Assembly: GCF_017308975.1 (NCBI RefSeq)
Contig: NZ_JADWPD010000020.1
Coordinates: 1-64,000 of the forward strand
Direction: 5' to 3'
DNA: 64,000 bases
Source: Amycolatopsis sp. MtRt-6
Lineage (GTDB): Bacteria; Actinomycetota; Actinomycetes; Mycobacteriales; Pseudonocardiaceae
The number at the start of each line of letters is the position of its first letter. Within the stretch, counting starts at the first letter, position 1. This document shows positions 51,271 to 60,126 of this stretch, one piece after another. Position numbers and translations under genes: made by a program. The notes under the pieces are model-generated. The model did not search any database. It saw nothing but the letters and a program-made list of their open reading frames with translations, and had not been told where the DNA came from.

Positions 51271-52668
51271 TCACGGCGCGGGTGGGATGTTCGCGTTGTG
51301 GTGGAAGACGTTCCGCGGGTCGTACGCCGCCTTGATCCGGGCCAGCCGCGCGTACTTCTCCGGGCCGTAGGACATCCGGACGCGGTCGGCTTCGTACTCC
51401 ACCATGAAGTTGACGTAGCCCGCCGAGTTGGACGAGAACGGCACCAGCGCTTCCCAGAACTCGCGCACCCACGCGCGGTCCACGGCGTACGGTTCCGGCT
51501 CGGCCGCGAGCGAGTCGATGTTGATCAGGATGCTCTCCCGCCGCGGGCCGCCGAACGCCGTCGCGTCGTCGGCGACCTCGGTGAAGGCCCCACGCATGGC
51601 GAAGATCGGCATGATCGACATCGGCGAGGTCTTGCGCGGCAGGAAGTCCGCGATCACCTCGATGACCTCGTCGGTGAAGGCGTCGGCGTAGGCCGCCTTC
51701 TCGTAGGCCAGGATCCCCCACGGCGCGGCACCGTCGATCATCCGCTGGAGTTCCACGTACGGGATCGGCGAGACGAACTCGAACAGCGGCGCCGGTCCGG
51801 AGCGGGCCGCCGCGACCGCCTCGGCGTGCTGCTCCTCGCCGTCGAAGCCGGCGATCAGCACGGCGTAGCCCGGCCGGAAGTGGTGCGCGTCGGGAACGAA
51901 CGGCGCGGGCGGCGCGTTGAGCCCGGCGACGAGCACTCCCGTTTCGCGGGGCAGCGTCCGGAGCAGCTCGCGGGCGTGGCGCAGCGCGGCCACGCCGTCC
52001 TCGAGGCCGTAGAAGAACAGTCCCAGGTGGACGATCGGGCCGACCGGGTGCAGCCGGAACTCGAACTCGGTGACGACGCCGAAGTTGCCGCCGCCCCCGC
52101 GCAGCGCCCAGAACAGGTCGGGGTGCTCCTCGGCGGACACGCGCAGCACCTCGCCGTCGGCGGTGACGAGCTCGGCCGAGAGCAGGTTGTCGCACGACAT
52201 CCCGTGCTTGGCGGTGAGCCAGCCGAAGCCGCCGCCGAGGGTCAGCCCGCCGACGCCGGTGTGACTGATCGTGCCGCCCGGTACCGCGAGCGCGTGCTCC
52301 TGCGTGGCCGCGTCGAGCTGCGCCCAAGTCGTCCCGCCGCCGCAGCGGGCGGTCCGGCTCTCCGGGTCGACGCTGATCGCCTGGAGGGAGCTCAGGTCGA
52401 GGCAGAGGCCACCGTCGACGACCGCGGCGCCGGCGTAGTTGTGCCCACCGCCGCGCACCGAGACGTCGAGACCGGCTTCGCGCGCGTACGCGAGCGCCGT
52501 CGCCACGTCCGCGGGCCCGGCGGGCCGCACCACCACCGCGGGACGGCGGTCGATCTCGCCGTTCCAGACCGACCGGGCGACGTCGTAGCCGGGGTCGCCG
52601 TCGGTCAGCACGGCTCCGGACAGCTGGGTGCGCAGGCTCTCCAGGGTGGGTTCGGCGGTCGAGGTCAT
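51271..52668 (-). CDS. FAD-linked oxidase of the BBE family
   Basis: The 465-residue protein has an FAD_binding_4 domain with bicovalent flavin residues H76 (RGGGHNYAG) and C159 (GMSCDNLL), the GGGFGWLTAKHG segment, and a C-terminal BBE motif PRNVFHHNANIPP. Members oxidise alcohols, sugars or alkaloids, producing peroxide. There is no signal peptide, so it is cytosolic. Only four bases separate its stop from that of the response regulator. The substrate cannot be inferred. Confidence 0.9.
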   Translation of the reverse strand: MTSTAEPTLESLRTQLSGAVLTDGDPGYDVARSVWNGEIDRRPAVVVRPAGPADVATALAYAREAGLDVSVRGGGHNYAGAAVVDGGLCLDLSSLQAISVDPESRTARCGGGTTWAQLDAATQEHALAVPGGTISHTGVGGLTLGGGFGWLTAKHGMSCDNLLSAELVTADGEVLRVSAEEHPDLFWALRGGGGNFGVVTEFEFRLHPVGPIVHLGLFFYGLEDGVAALRHARELLRTLPRETGVLVAGLNAPPAPFVPDAHHFRPGYAVLIAGFDGEEQHAEAVAAARSGPAPLFEFVSPIPYVELQRMIDGAAPWGILAYEKAAYADAFTDEVIEVIADFLPRKTSPMSIMPIFAMRGAFTEVADDATAFGGPRRESILINIDSLAAEPEPYAVDRAWVREFWEALVPFSSNSAGYVNFMVEYEADRVRMSYGPEKYARLARIKAAYDPRNVFHHNANIPPAP

Positions 52669-52751
52669 GGCGGGTCCTCTCGCAGCGGATAGAACGCCGG
52701 TAAGTCGCCTGACCTGCGAAAATCGTTACATTGAGTGACCTTCGGCAGGAC

Positions 52752-53948
52752 TCATTCGGCGGCTGGGACGCCTCCGTTTCTCGGCCTGACGTCCTGCTTC
52801 GCGGCAATTTCCGCGACGAGCTGGAACGCGGCGTCCCGAGCCGGTCCGTCAGTCACCTTCGAGACGAGGAAGTTGGCGAAATGCAGGTGGTGGGTGGCCA
52901 CCAGCCGATCGTGGAAGGTCCCGATGGACTCCACAGTCTTCGAAAACATCCGGAGGTAGACAACCGCGATGAAGTTCCCGAGGATCCCCCCGATCGCCCC
53001 GAGCGACGCCACGAGGATCTTCTCGAGCGAACTCGCCGGAGTCGCCGGAGTCGCCGATTTGAGCAGAACGAAAGCCATCGCAATGACGGAGAACCCCGCC
53101 GCAATGCAGAATATTCCGGTGAAGAAGATGAATCCACGCTGCCGGAGAGCTTGATCGTAGTACCGCCTCAGCTGCTGACTGTGCACCTGAAAAAGCTTCA
53201 TCGCCCGGCGCTCCAGCTCCTGCCCTTCGAGCATCTCGTCGAGATCCTGCTGACCGCGGATCGCTTCGATGTCCTTGAACAACGAGTTCGCTTCGGTTCG
53301 CATCCATACCCCGGACGCCAGGAACAGACCGGCGTACACCAGGATCAACAGGGAGAGCTCCGCGTCGTCTGCAACGACCAGATAATACCCGTCAAGGAGT
53401 ATGGTGACCGCGGCGAACAGGGTCGCCACCGCGGACCACTTCTTCAGCCGCCGCCGTCGCCCCTCGATCCGGTGTACTCGCCGATCGATCGCGGCGACAT
53501 CCGTCGAGACCACGGGATCGGTGTCCCCCAGTTCCAGGCTCACGCCCGGGCGCCAGTCCGCTGTCACGACAACTCGCTGCGCAAGATTGACCTGACCGAG
53601 TTTCTCGATTTCCTCGATCAGGGAACGCAGCAGCGCGAGCACCTTCACCTCGAACTGGCCGCCTGCCGTCCGGCCATTCGTCGCCAGGCTCAGCCGGCCG
53701 TAGGCGTAGAGCCGCACGATCACCTTGCCCTTGGCGGCATCGAGTTCGACGATGCCGCTCTGCACATCTTTCAGATGATTCTGTGCGGTCGGGAGGATCC
53801 GCTCGGCCAGGCCACCCTTGAGCAATACGAGCTTGTCATCCGGCAGGACGACGCCGCCCTCACCGTGGACGACCAAATTGATCGACGCGATCTCCCCCGA
53901 AGCGACGAGGAAGTCGGATACTGATCGAAGCTCGTTCAGCGTCACCAT
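52752..53948 (-). CDS. four-TM protein, possibly TRADD-N-associated membrane type
   Basis: The 398-residue protein has a soluble N-terminal part (1-180) with no recognised domain. It is followed by two membrane segments (SAVATLFAAVTILLDGYYLVV and LSLLILVYAGLFLASGVW), a helical amphipathic linker with RRAMKLFQVHSQQLRRYYDQALRQ, and two further membrane segments (FIFFTGIFCIAAGFSVIAMAFVLL and VASLGAIGGILGNFIAVVYL). The second pair with its linker recalls the two-TM module associated with TRADD-N proteins in predicted bacterial conflict systems. That resemblance is from memory and unverified. Codon use is visibly less GC-biased than in neighbours, which suggests transfer. No partner genes are adjacent. 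Confidence 0.7.
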   Translation of the reverse strand: MVTLNELRSVSDFLVASGEIASINLVVHGEGGVVLPDDKLVLLKGGLAERILPTAQNHLKDVQSGIVELDAAKGKVIVRLYAYGRLSLATNGRTAGGQFEVKVLALLRSLIEEIEKLGQVNLAQRVVVTADWRPGVSLELGDTDPVVSTDVAAIDRRVHRIEGRRRRLKKWSAVATLFAAVTILLDGYYLVVADDAELSLLILVYAGLFLASGVWMRTEANSLFKDIEAIRGQQDLDEMLEGQELERRAMKLFQVHSQQLRRYYDQALRQRGFIFFTGIFCIAAGFSVIAMAFVLLKSATPATPASSLEKILVASLGAIGGILGNFIAVVYLRMFSKTVESIGTFHDRLVATHHLHFANFLVSKVTDGPARDAAFQLVAEIAAKQDVRPRNGGVPAAE

Positions 53949-54098
53949 GACGCCTCCTCAACCGGTTCTGGCGCAGTTCACACTCCATGGTCGTTCCGCA
54001 AACAACCGGCGTTACCCGTGCGAACTTCCGAAATCCGGCCGTGACGTCATCGAGACGGAACCATTTCCGTCACGTATTCCCTTTCTGATCCCCCGGCC

Positions 54099-55898
54099 TC
54101 AGCCGAACGCGGCCCGCAGGGCCGGCTTGCCGCCCGTGACCGGGAGCGTCACCGACGTCTTCGTCAGGTCGAGGGCCAGCCCCGCGCCCGGCTTCGGCCG
54201 CAGCGTGTAGTCGTGGTCGCTCGACGCCAGCAGGAACTCCAGCCGGTGCCCGGCCGCGAGGACGTAGTCATCCGGCATCAGCTCGACGGCGATCCGGTAG
54301 GTCTGCCCCGGCGTGATCGGCTCCGTGCGCGCGGGCGACGTGCGGTTCTGCGGGTCGGTCCAGCCGCGGGTGATCACGTGCGACGAGCCGTCGGGGGCGC
54401 GGTCGAGCAGGATCGCCGAGACGTTCGCCGCGGGCCGGTCGAACGCCAGCGCCAGGTCGGCGCGGACCGTGCCGGAAAGGCGTACGGACTGCTTCGCCGC
54501 CGGAGTCGCGTACAGCAGGCGGTTGCCGGACGAAGCGAGGCCGGCCAGCTGCTCGATCGTCTTCGCCGAGTCGTCGGCGAGGGTTTCCGCGGCCGCCGTG
54601 CCCGGGACGGGGTTGCGCGTGTCGAGCGCGCCCTTCGAGCGGCCACCCGGCCAGGGGTACACGCGGACGTCGGCGGTGCCCGGCGCCGGCCAGTCGGCCT
54701 CGTCGGTCCACGACTTGTCCTCGCGCTGGATCGTGGCCTTTGGCTCGTTCTGGATGCCGTTGTCGATGCCGTAGAGGTAGTGCGACAGCCACTTGTTCAG
54801 CGTCGCGAGCCAAGCGTCGCGCCGCAGCGAGTACGGGTCGGCGTGGCCGGACTGGTGCAGCCAGATCTTGTGCTCGACACCGCGGGCCTTCAGCGCCTCG
54901 TACCAGGTCGCGACCTGCTCGGTCTTGACGTTCCAGTCGTTGAGGCCGTGCACCGCGAGCACCGACGCGCGCACCTTGCCGACGTCGTTACGGTAGTTGC
55001 GGACGTCCCAGAACGGCGTGTAGTCGCCGGTGACGCGGTCCTGGTCGCGGGTCAGCCCGTCGATCACCGGGCGGCAGACCTGCTGGTCGGCACGGGTGTA
55101 GACGTACTCGGCGAGCACGTCGGCGTCCTCGCCCTGGAACCCGCCGGCCGCGACCACCGCGCCGTCGCGGCGGTAGTACTCGTACCAGCTGGAGATCGCG
55201 GCGATCGGCACGATCGTCTCCAGCCCTTCGACGCCGGTGCTGGCGACGGCGTTGGGCAGCGTCCCGTTGTAGGAGACGCCCATCATGCCGGTCTTGCCCG
55301 TCGTCCAGTCCGCCTTCGCCGCGGCGCCATTGGCGTCCTTCGCGGCGGCGCGGCCGTTGAGCCAGTCGACGACCGAGCGGGCGCCGATCGTCTCGTTGAC
55401 GTCGCCGGTCGTCGGGCAGCCGGTCGAGAACCCGGTGCCGAGCGACTCGCCGTAGACGACGGCGAACCCACGCGCGGTGAAGTAGTTCTGATAGCGCCAG
55501 CCGATCGGGACGGCCGGGCCGACGCCGTGCCCGGCGACGCGCGGGCCTTCCGGGCCGCGGGCGTACCCGGGCGCGTAAAGCTCGACGTCGACGTTGTGGT
55601 TGGCGATGTCGTTGCCGCCGGCGTAGTACGGGCTGGCCTGGTAGACGACGGGCACCTTCAGGCCCTGCTCGGTCGCCCGCGGGCGCACGACCTGGGCGTG
55701 CACGAGGTCGTCGGCGCCGTCGTGGTCGCTGTCGACGGGCGCGGTGACCCAGACGTCTTCGCGGATGATGTCGGCCGGGTCGAACACCGGCTGTGCCTGG
55801 CCGTCGGTGAACACCGGGGCCGGCGGGGCGGCGGCTTCCGCGGTGACCGCGGTCAGCGGAAGGGCGAGGACGGCGGCGAGCAGGACTGCGGCTTTCAC
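54099..55898 (-). CDS. secreted X-Pro dipeptidyl-peptidase (S15 family)
   Basis: The 599-residue protein has a cleavable signal peptide (MKAAVLLAAVLALPLTAVTAEA). An S15 alpha/beta-hydrolase follows, with nucleophile S209 in GVSYNG, Asp in HGLNDWNV and His in QSGHADPYS, and then a C-terminal jelly-roll PepX_C domain (about 400-599). It should release X-Pro dipeptides from peptides outside the cell. Its size is normal for actinobacterial secreted S15 enzymes. It is preceded by 84 bases to the divergent DUF4139 gene and is monocistronic. Confidence 0.9.
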   Translation of the reverse strand: MKAAVLLAAVLALPLTAVTAEAAAPPAPVFTDGQAQPVFDPADIIREDVWVTAPVDSDHDGADDLVHAQVVRPRATEQGLKVPVVYQASPYYAGGNDIANHNVDVELYAPGYARGPEGPRVAGHGVGPAVPIGWRYQNYFTARGFAVVYGESLGTGFSTGCPTTGDVNETIGARSVVDWLNGRAAAKDANGAAAKADWTTGKTGMMGVSYNGTLPNAVASTGVEGLETIVPIAAISSWYEYYRRDGAVVAAGGFQGEDADVLAEYVYTRADQQVCRPVIDGLTRDQDRVTGDYTPFWDVRNYRNDVGKVRASVLAVHGLNDWNVKTEQVATWYEALKARGVEHKIWLHQSGHADPYSLRRDAWLATLNKWLSHYLYGIDNGIQNEPKATIQREDKSWTDEADWPAPGTADVRVYPWPGGRSKGALDTRNPVPGTAAAETLADDSAKTIEQLAGLASSGNRLLYATPAAKQSVRLSGTVRADLALAFDRPAANVSAILLDRAPDGSSHVITRGWTDPQNRTSPARTEPITPGQTYRIAVELMPDDYVLAAGHRLEFLLASSDHDYTLRPKPGAGLALDLTKTSVTLPVTGGKPALRAAFG

Positions 55899-55982
55899 TC
55901 AAACCCCCAAGCCGGGCGAAGCGGACGCTTCAAGACACTTCCGGTCCGCCCGCGGGGGTGTCAAGAGACTAACGTCGGAGGC

Positions 55983-57527
55983 ATGCCGACCGTGGATGCG
56001 CCGATCACCGCCGTGACCGTCTACCCGCAGCAGGCGCGGATCACCCGCCGGGGCACCACCCCGCTCGACGGCGGGCCGCGCCTGGAGTTCGCCGGGCTGC
56101 CCCCGGCGCTCGACCCGGGCTCGGTGCGCGTCACCGGCAGCGGGCCGGCGCTGATCACCGGCGTCGACGTGCGCACCGCATGGCACGCCGCCCCGGCGAG
56201 CGCGGAGCTGGAGGCGCTCGTCGAGCGGCGGCGGACCGATCAGGCCACGCTCGACGGCGTCCTGGACGACGAAGCGGCCGAAACGATGAAGGTGGATCTG
56301 CTGACTTCGCTCGCGAAGCGCAGCGGCGGCAGCTTCGCGAAGGCCCTGGCCGCCGGCACCGCCGACCCTTCGCGCGTTGCCGAAGTCACCGACGCGCTGA
56401 GTGCGCGGCTGGCGTCGGCGTTGAAGGCGCGCCGGGTGCTGAGCGAGCGGATCGCGCGGCTGCGCGAGGACCTCGCCGCGCTCGACCGGCGGATCGAGGC
56501 GCACCGCGCGCAGTCCGGGCAGGACAGCACGTCGGTGATCGTCGAGCTGGAGATTTCCGACACCACCGCGGAAGCCGAGCTGGAACTGTCCTATGTGGTC
56601 CCCGGCGCGAGCTGGGAACCGGGCTACGACATCCGGGTGCGCGGCACCGACGTCACCGTGGTGTCGTACGGGCTCGTCAGCCAGCACACGGGCGAGAACT
56701 GGCCGGAGTGCGAGCTGGCGCTGTCGACGGCCCGGCCCGCGGTGTCGGTGGTGGTGCCGGAACTCCAGCCGTGGTACCTGGACCGCGTGCTCCCGCAGCC
56801 GGGCGAGTGGGTGGCCTCGGCGGCGTACGGCGGGGCTCCCGAAGGCGCACGGCAGTTCGCGCCGGCGGCTCCGGCCATGGTGAACAAGGTGGCGACCGTC
56901 GAGCAGGGCACGACGGCGGTCACCTACCGGCCTTCGCGGCCGGTCGCGGTGCCGTCCGGGGCTTCCGGCCATCGGACGACGCTGGCGCAGCTTTCGCTGA
57001 CGGCTTCGCTCGGGTACGTCACCGCGCCGGTCCTGGCGGAGGAGGCGTACTTGCGCGCCACGGTGGTGAACACGTCGGAGCAGGCCCTGCGGCCCGGGCG
57101 CGCTTCGGTGTTCCACGACGCGGAGTTCGTCGGGACGACGGTGCTCGAACCGTGGGCGCCCGGGGAGGAGCTGGAGCTGGCGCTGGGGGTCGACGACCGG
57201 ATCCGGGTGGAGCGCGAACTGGTGCGGCGGACGGCTTCGAGGGCAACGCTGTCCGGGCAGAAGCGGCGGGAGGCGGAGTACCGGATTTCGATCGGCAACC
57301 ACGGGCCGCGGCCGGCGGTGGTGACGGTGCTGGACCAGGCGCCGGTGTCGCGGGACGACACGATCACGGTGCGGGACGTGAAGACTTCGCCGGAGCCGGT
57401 GGAGACGTCGGCACTGGGCGAGTTCACGTGGCGGCTGGCGCTGGAGCCGGGTGAGACCGGCAAGGTGACGCTTTCGTATCGGGTCGATGTCGCGAAGGGC
57501 GTGGAGCTGTCGGGCTGGCGGGAGTGA
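55983..57527 (+). CDS. DUF4139 (mucoidy-inhibitor MuiA-like) protein
   Basis: The 514-residue cytosolic protein has an N-terminal DUF4140 domain (about 8-100, APITAVTVYPQQARITRRG). A helical hairpin (about 130-185, ALKARRVLSERIARLREDLAALD) and a large beta-rich DUF4139 domain (about 190-510) follow, containing YVVPGASWEPGYDIRV and VSQHTGENWPECELALST. No signal peptide or catalytic motif is seen. Relatives in many bacteria have no settled function. It is followed by repeat module 3. Confidence 0.87.
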   Translation: MPTVDAPITAVTVYPQQARITRRGTTPLDGGPRLEFAGLPPALDPGSVRVTGSGPALITGVDVRTAWHAAPASAELEALVERRRTDQATLDGVLDDEAAETMKVDLLTSLAKRSGGSFAKALAAGTADPSRVAEVTDALSARLASALKARRVLSERIARLREDLAALDRRIEAHRAQSGQDSTSVIVELEISDTTAEAELELSYVVPGASWEPGYDIRVRGTDVTVVSYGLVSQHTGENWPECELALSTARPAVSVVVPELQPWYLDRVLPQPGEWVASAAYGGAPEGARQFAPAAPAMVNKVATVEQGTTAVTYRPSRPVAVPSGASGHRTTLAQLSLTASLGYVTAPVLAEEAYLRATVVNTSEQALRPGRASVFHDAEFVGTTVLEPWAPGEELELALGVDDRIRVERELVRRTASRATLSGQKRREAEYRISIGNHGPRPAVVTVLDQAPVSRDDTITVRDVKTSPEPVETSALGEFTWRLALEPGETGKVTLSYRVDVAKGVELSGWRE

Positions 57528-57532
57528 GCCTC

Positions 57533-57651
57533 AAGCGCCCCAATGTGGCCTTCGGTGCGTTCAACGCACCCAATGTGGCCTTCGGTGCGTTCAACGCACC
57601 CAAGGCGGCCTTCGGTGCGTTCAACGCAACCAAGGCCACCTTGGGGCGCTT
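57533..57651. repeat. 30-bp repeat module 3 (three units plus inverted arms)
   Basis: Units start at 57541, 57571 and 57601, and the last ends ACGCAAC as in the other two modules. The arms AAGCGCCCCAATGTGGCCTT (57533-57552) and AAGGCCACCTTGGGGCGCTT (57632-57651) are inverted repeats of 20 bp with one mismatch. The module fills the gap between convergent genes whose stops are at 57527 and 57655. Confidence 0.92.
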
Positions 57652-57654
57652 GGC

Positions 57655-58086
57655 TCAGCCCTGGGAGATGTAGGCCTGCAGCTGTTCCTGGCTCTGCTCC
57701 AGCTGTTCCATCCGGTTCTTCACCACATCCCCGATGGACACGATCCCGGCCAGCCGGCCGCCGGCGAGGACGGGGACGTGGCGGATGCGGCGTTCCGTCA
57801 TCAGGACCGACAGCTGGTCCACCGAGTCGTCCGGGGTGCAGCTCGCCACCAGTTTCGTCATGATCTCCGACACCGGGCCGTCGAGGAGGGCCGGGCCGCG
57901 TTCGTTCAGGCGGCGGACGACGTCGCGTTCCGAGACGATTCCCGCGATCGTCCCGTCCGGCGCGACCACCACCATCGCGCCGACGTTGTGTTCGGCCAGT
58001 CCGGCCAGCAGCGTGGTCACCGTCGTGTCGGGGGTGACCGTCGCGACCGCCGACCCCTTCTTGCGCAGCAGATCCGCAATCCGCAT
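57655..58086 (-). CDS. tandem CBS-domain protein
   Basis: The 143-residue protein consists of two CBS motifs: residues 8-60 (AVATVTPDTTVTTLLAGLAEHNVGAMVVV with GTIAGIVSERDVVRRL) and 75-128 (VASCTPDDSVDQLSVLMTERRIRHVPVL with GRLAGIVSIGDVVKN). Such stand-alone Bateman modules bind adenine nucleotides or S-adenosylmethionine and report energy state. It is like hypoxia-induced CBS proteins of mycobacteria. A short helical tail (EQLEQSQEQLQAYIS) follows. Confidence 0.9.
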   Translation of the reverse strand: MRIADLLRKKGSAVATVTPDTTVTTLLAGLAEHNVGAMVVVAPDGTIAGIVSERDVVRRLNERGPALLDGPVSEIMTKLVASCTPDDSVDQLSVLMTERRIRHVPVLAGGRLAGIVSIGDVVKNRMEQLEQSQEQLQAYISQG

Positions 58087-58137
58087 GGCGATCCTTCCCG
58101 TCGGTGAGCTGGATCACCACAGGTTAGGGCCCTCCGG

Positions 58138-58166
58138 CGCCCCGCGAAAGTCCGGCAAACGGGGCG
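58138..58166 (-). terminator. Hairpin after the MocR-TPR operon
   Basis: On the minus strand CGCCCCG and CGGGGCG form a 7-bp stem, extendable by wobble, around a 15-nt loop. It lies 22 bases beyond the stop of the TPR gene and before the CBS gene start, a reasonable place for a terminator. No U tract is present. Confidence 0.45.
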
Positions 58167-58188
58167 TCTTCGTGGTATTTGCACCGAT

Positions 58189-58635
58189 TCAGCCGAGCCG
58201 TTCGGCCAGCCCGTCCAGCGCCAGCCGGATCCCGGCCGCGTAGTCGTCGTCGCCGAGGGCGTCCAGGCGCGCCCGCGCCAGGGCCAGCTGTTCGCGGGCC
58301 GCCGCGAGGTCGCCGAGCTTGCGGTAGTCCTCGCCGAGGTTGAGGTGCAGGGACGGGTAGAACCCGCGCACGGCCAGGGACGAGTGGTACTCCTGGGCCC
58401 GCGAGTCGGTCAGCGAATCGGCCGCCGCCAGGGCGCGCAGGTCCCACTCGAGCTCTTCGGCGGGGTCGTCGCAGACGTCGGCCATGTGGTGGGCCAGCGC
58501 GACGCGGTGCAGCGGGTCGCCGTCTTCGCCGATCGAAGACCACAATTCGGTGAAGGTTGCGTACGCGCCGGCGCGGTCGCCGCCGATGTGCTGCCGCAGA
58601 CCGGCGTCGATCGCCACCATCACGTCGTCGGTCAT
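58189..58635 (-). CDS. TPR-like protein
   Basis: ATG 58635 overlaps the MocR stop (ATGA), giving 148 residues. The protein is all helical, with pairs such as YHSSLAVRGFYPSLHLNLGEDYRKLGDL and AAREQLALARARLDALGDD, which are tetratricopeptide-like repeats. It probably binds another protein. Similar short TPR proteins occur in streptomycetes. Coupling to the MocR regulator suggests they work together or share control. Confidence 0.78.
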   Translation of the reverse strand: MTDDVMVAIDAGLRQHIGGDRAGAYATFTELWSSIGEDGDPLHRVALAHHMADVCDDPAEELEWDLRALAAADSLTDSRAQEYHSSLAVRGFYPSLHLNLGEDYRKLGDLAAAREQLALARARLDALGDDDYAAGIRLALDGLAERLG

Positions 58636-60044
58636 GCCGCTCCTTCGTCCGCCAGTGCCCGCAGCCGGGCCAGTCCGGGCTCGATCCGCTCGGTCGCGAC
58701 CGCACCGTAACCGAAGACGAGGCCGTGCCGCCGCTCCCCCACCCCGAAGTCCGCCAACGAGTACAGCCGGACGCCGTGCCGCCGGGCCGCCCGGACCAGT
58801 CCCCCGCAGTCGGTCGCGGCCACCGCGCTCAGGTGCAGGCCCGCGGACGACGGCAACGGCGTCAGGAAGTCCCCGAACGAAGCCAGCGAGCGGGACAGGA
58901 TCTCGTGCCGGGCGCGGTAGACCTTCCGCATCCGCCGGACGTGCCGGGCGAAGCCGCCTTCGGCCATGAACGCCGCCAGCGCCGCCTGCTCGACGTTCGG
59001 CGCGTGCCAGTCGGTCAGGTAGCGGGCTTTGACCAGGGCGGGCACCAGCGACGGCGGCGCGATGAGGAACCCCAGCCGCAGGGCCGGCGAAAGCACCTTC
59101 GAAAATGAGCCGACGTACACGACTCGGCCGCGGGAATCCAAGCTGTGCAACGGCTCCAGTGGCCGTCCGGTGTAGCGGAACTCGGTGTCGTAGTCGTCCT
59201 CGACGAGCACGGCGTCGTTCCGCTCGGCCCAGTCGAGCAGCTCCAGCCGGCGGTCGAGCGACATCGGCAGACCGAGCGGGTACTGGTGCGACGGCGTCAC
59301 GTACACCAGCCGCGTCCCGGCCGGGATGGCGTCGACGACGATCCCGGATTCGTCCACCGGAACCGGGGCGACGCGGACGCCGCGCGCGCCGAGCACCAGC
59401 CGCGGCGGCGGGTACCCGGGGTCTTCGACGGCGGCGAGGTCGCCGGCCCGCAGCAGCACCCGCGCGACGAGGTCGGTCGTCTGCTGGGCGCCGGCGGTGA
59501 CGACGACCTGCGCCGCGCTCGCGCGGACGTCCCGCGAAATGCCGGCGTGCCGGGCGATTTCCGCACGCAGCGCAGCGTGGCCCTGCGGGTCGCCGTACGT
59601 CATCAGGTCGGCCTGGCCGACCCGCAGGCGCTGCGTGACCAGCCGCCGCCAGGTGTCGAACGGGAACCGCGAGAGGTCGGGGACGCCCGGCCGGAAGTCG
59701 AACTCCGGCGCCGGGGCGAACGGCGCGGGCGGCGGCGGGACGGCGTCCCACTCCGGCAGCGGCCGCACGCCCGCGCCGTCCGGGGCCGGCGAAGGGTGCT
59801 CCGCCGGCGAAGCCGTGACGAACGTGCCCGCGCCGACGCGCCCGGCGAGGAACCCCTCGGCGGTAAGCCGGTCGTAGGCCGCGCTGACCGTCGTCCGGGA
59901 GACCGCCAGCCGCTGCGCGAGCTCGCGGGTGGGCGGCAGGGCCTCGCCGGGCCGGATCCGGCCGGCCAGGATCGCCGCGCGGAGCTGCCGGTAGATCGCG
60001 TCGCGGTGGCCACGCGTCCCGGTCAGGTCGATGTGGATCTCCAC
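58632..60044 (-). CDS. MocR/PdxR-type regulator (GntR HTH fused to aminotransferase fold)
   Basis: The 470-residue protein has a GntR winged helix-turn-helix (about 12-75, AILAGRIRPGEALPPTRELAQRLAVSRTTVSAAYDRL). An aminotransferase-like domain follows, with YVTPSHQYPLG, a VLVEDDYDTEF cofactor segment and the PLP-binding lysine in VGSFSKVLSPALRLG. MocR regulators bind PLP and control vitamin B6, GABA or taurine genes. It is divergent from the DinB-like gene at 60127, its likely target, and is followed by a coupled TPR gene. No B6 gene is in the window. Confidence 0.92.
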   Translation of the reverse strand: MEIHIDLTGTRGHRDAIYRQLRAAILAGRIRPGEALPPTRELAQRLAVSRTTVSAAYDRLTAEGFLAGRVGAGTFVTASPAEHPSPAPDGAGVRPLPEWDAVPPPPAPFAPAPEFDFRPGVPDLSRFPFDTWRRLVTQRLRVGQADLMTYGDPQGHAALRAEIARHAGISRDVRASAAQVVVTAGAQQTTDLVARVLLRAGDLAAVEDPGYPPPRLVLGARGVRVAPVPVDESGIVVDAIPAGTRLVYVTPSHQYPLGLPMSLDRRLELLDWAERNDAVLVEDDYDTEFRYTGRPLEPLHSLDSRGRVVYVGSFSKVLSPALRLGFLIAPPSLVPALVKARYLTDWHAPNVEQAALAAFMAEGGFARHVRRMRKVYRARHEILSRSLASFGDFLTPLPSSAGLHLSAVAATDCGGLVRAARRHGVRLYSLADFGVGERRHGLVFGYGAVATERIEPGLARLRALADEGAA

Positions 60045-60058
60045 GGCGCCAGTCTAGA

Positions 60059-60094
60059 TTGGCCCACGAAGGTTGCCGCGATTTTGGCACTGTT
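60059..60094. promoter_or_regulatory. Candidate MocR operator (direct repeat)
   Basis: TTGGCCCACG (60059-60068) and TTGGCACTG (about 60084-60092) form a direct repeat about 25 bp apart in the divergent promoter of the MocR gene. Direct repeats are the usual MocR site. The second copy differs at one or two positions; the call is tentative. Confidence 0.35.
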
Positions 60095-60126
60095 CGTGAT
60101 CCGCTGGCCCGCCTAACGTGCCCGGC

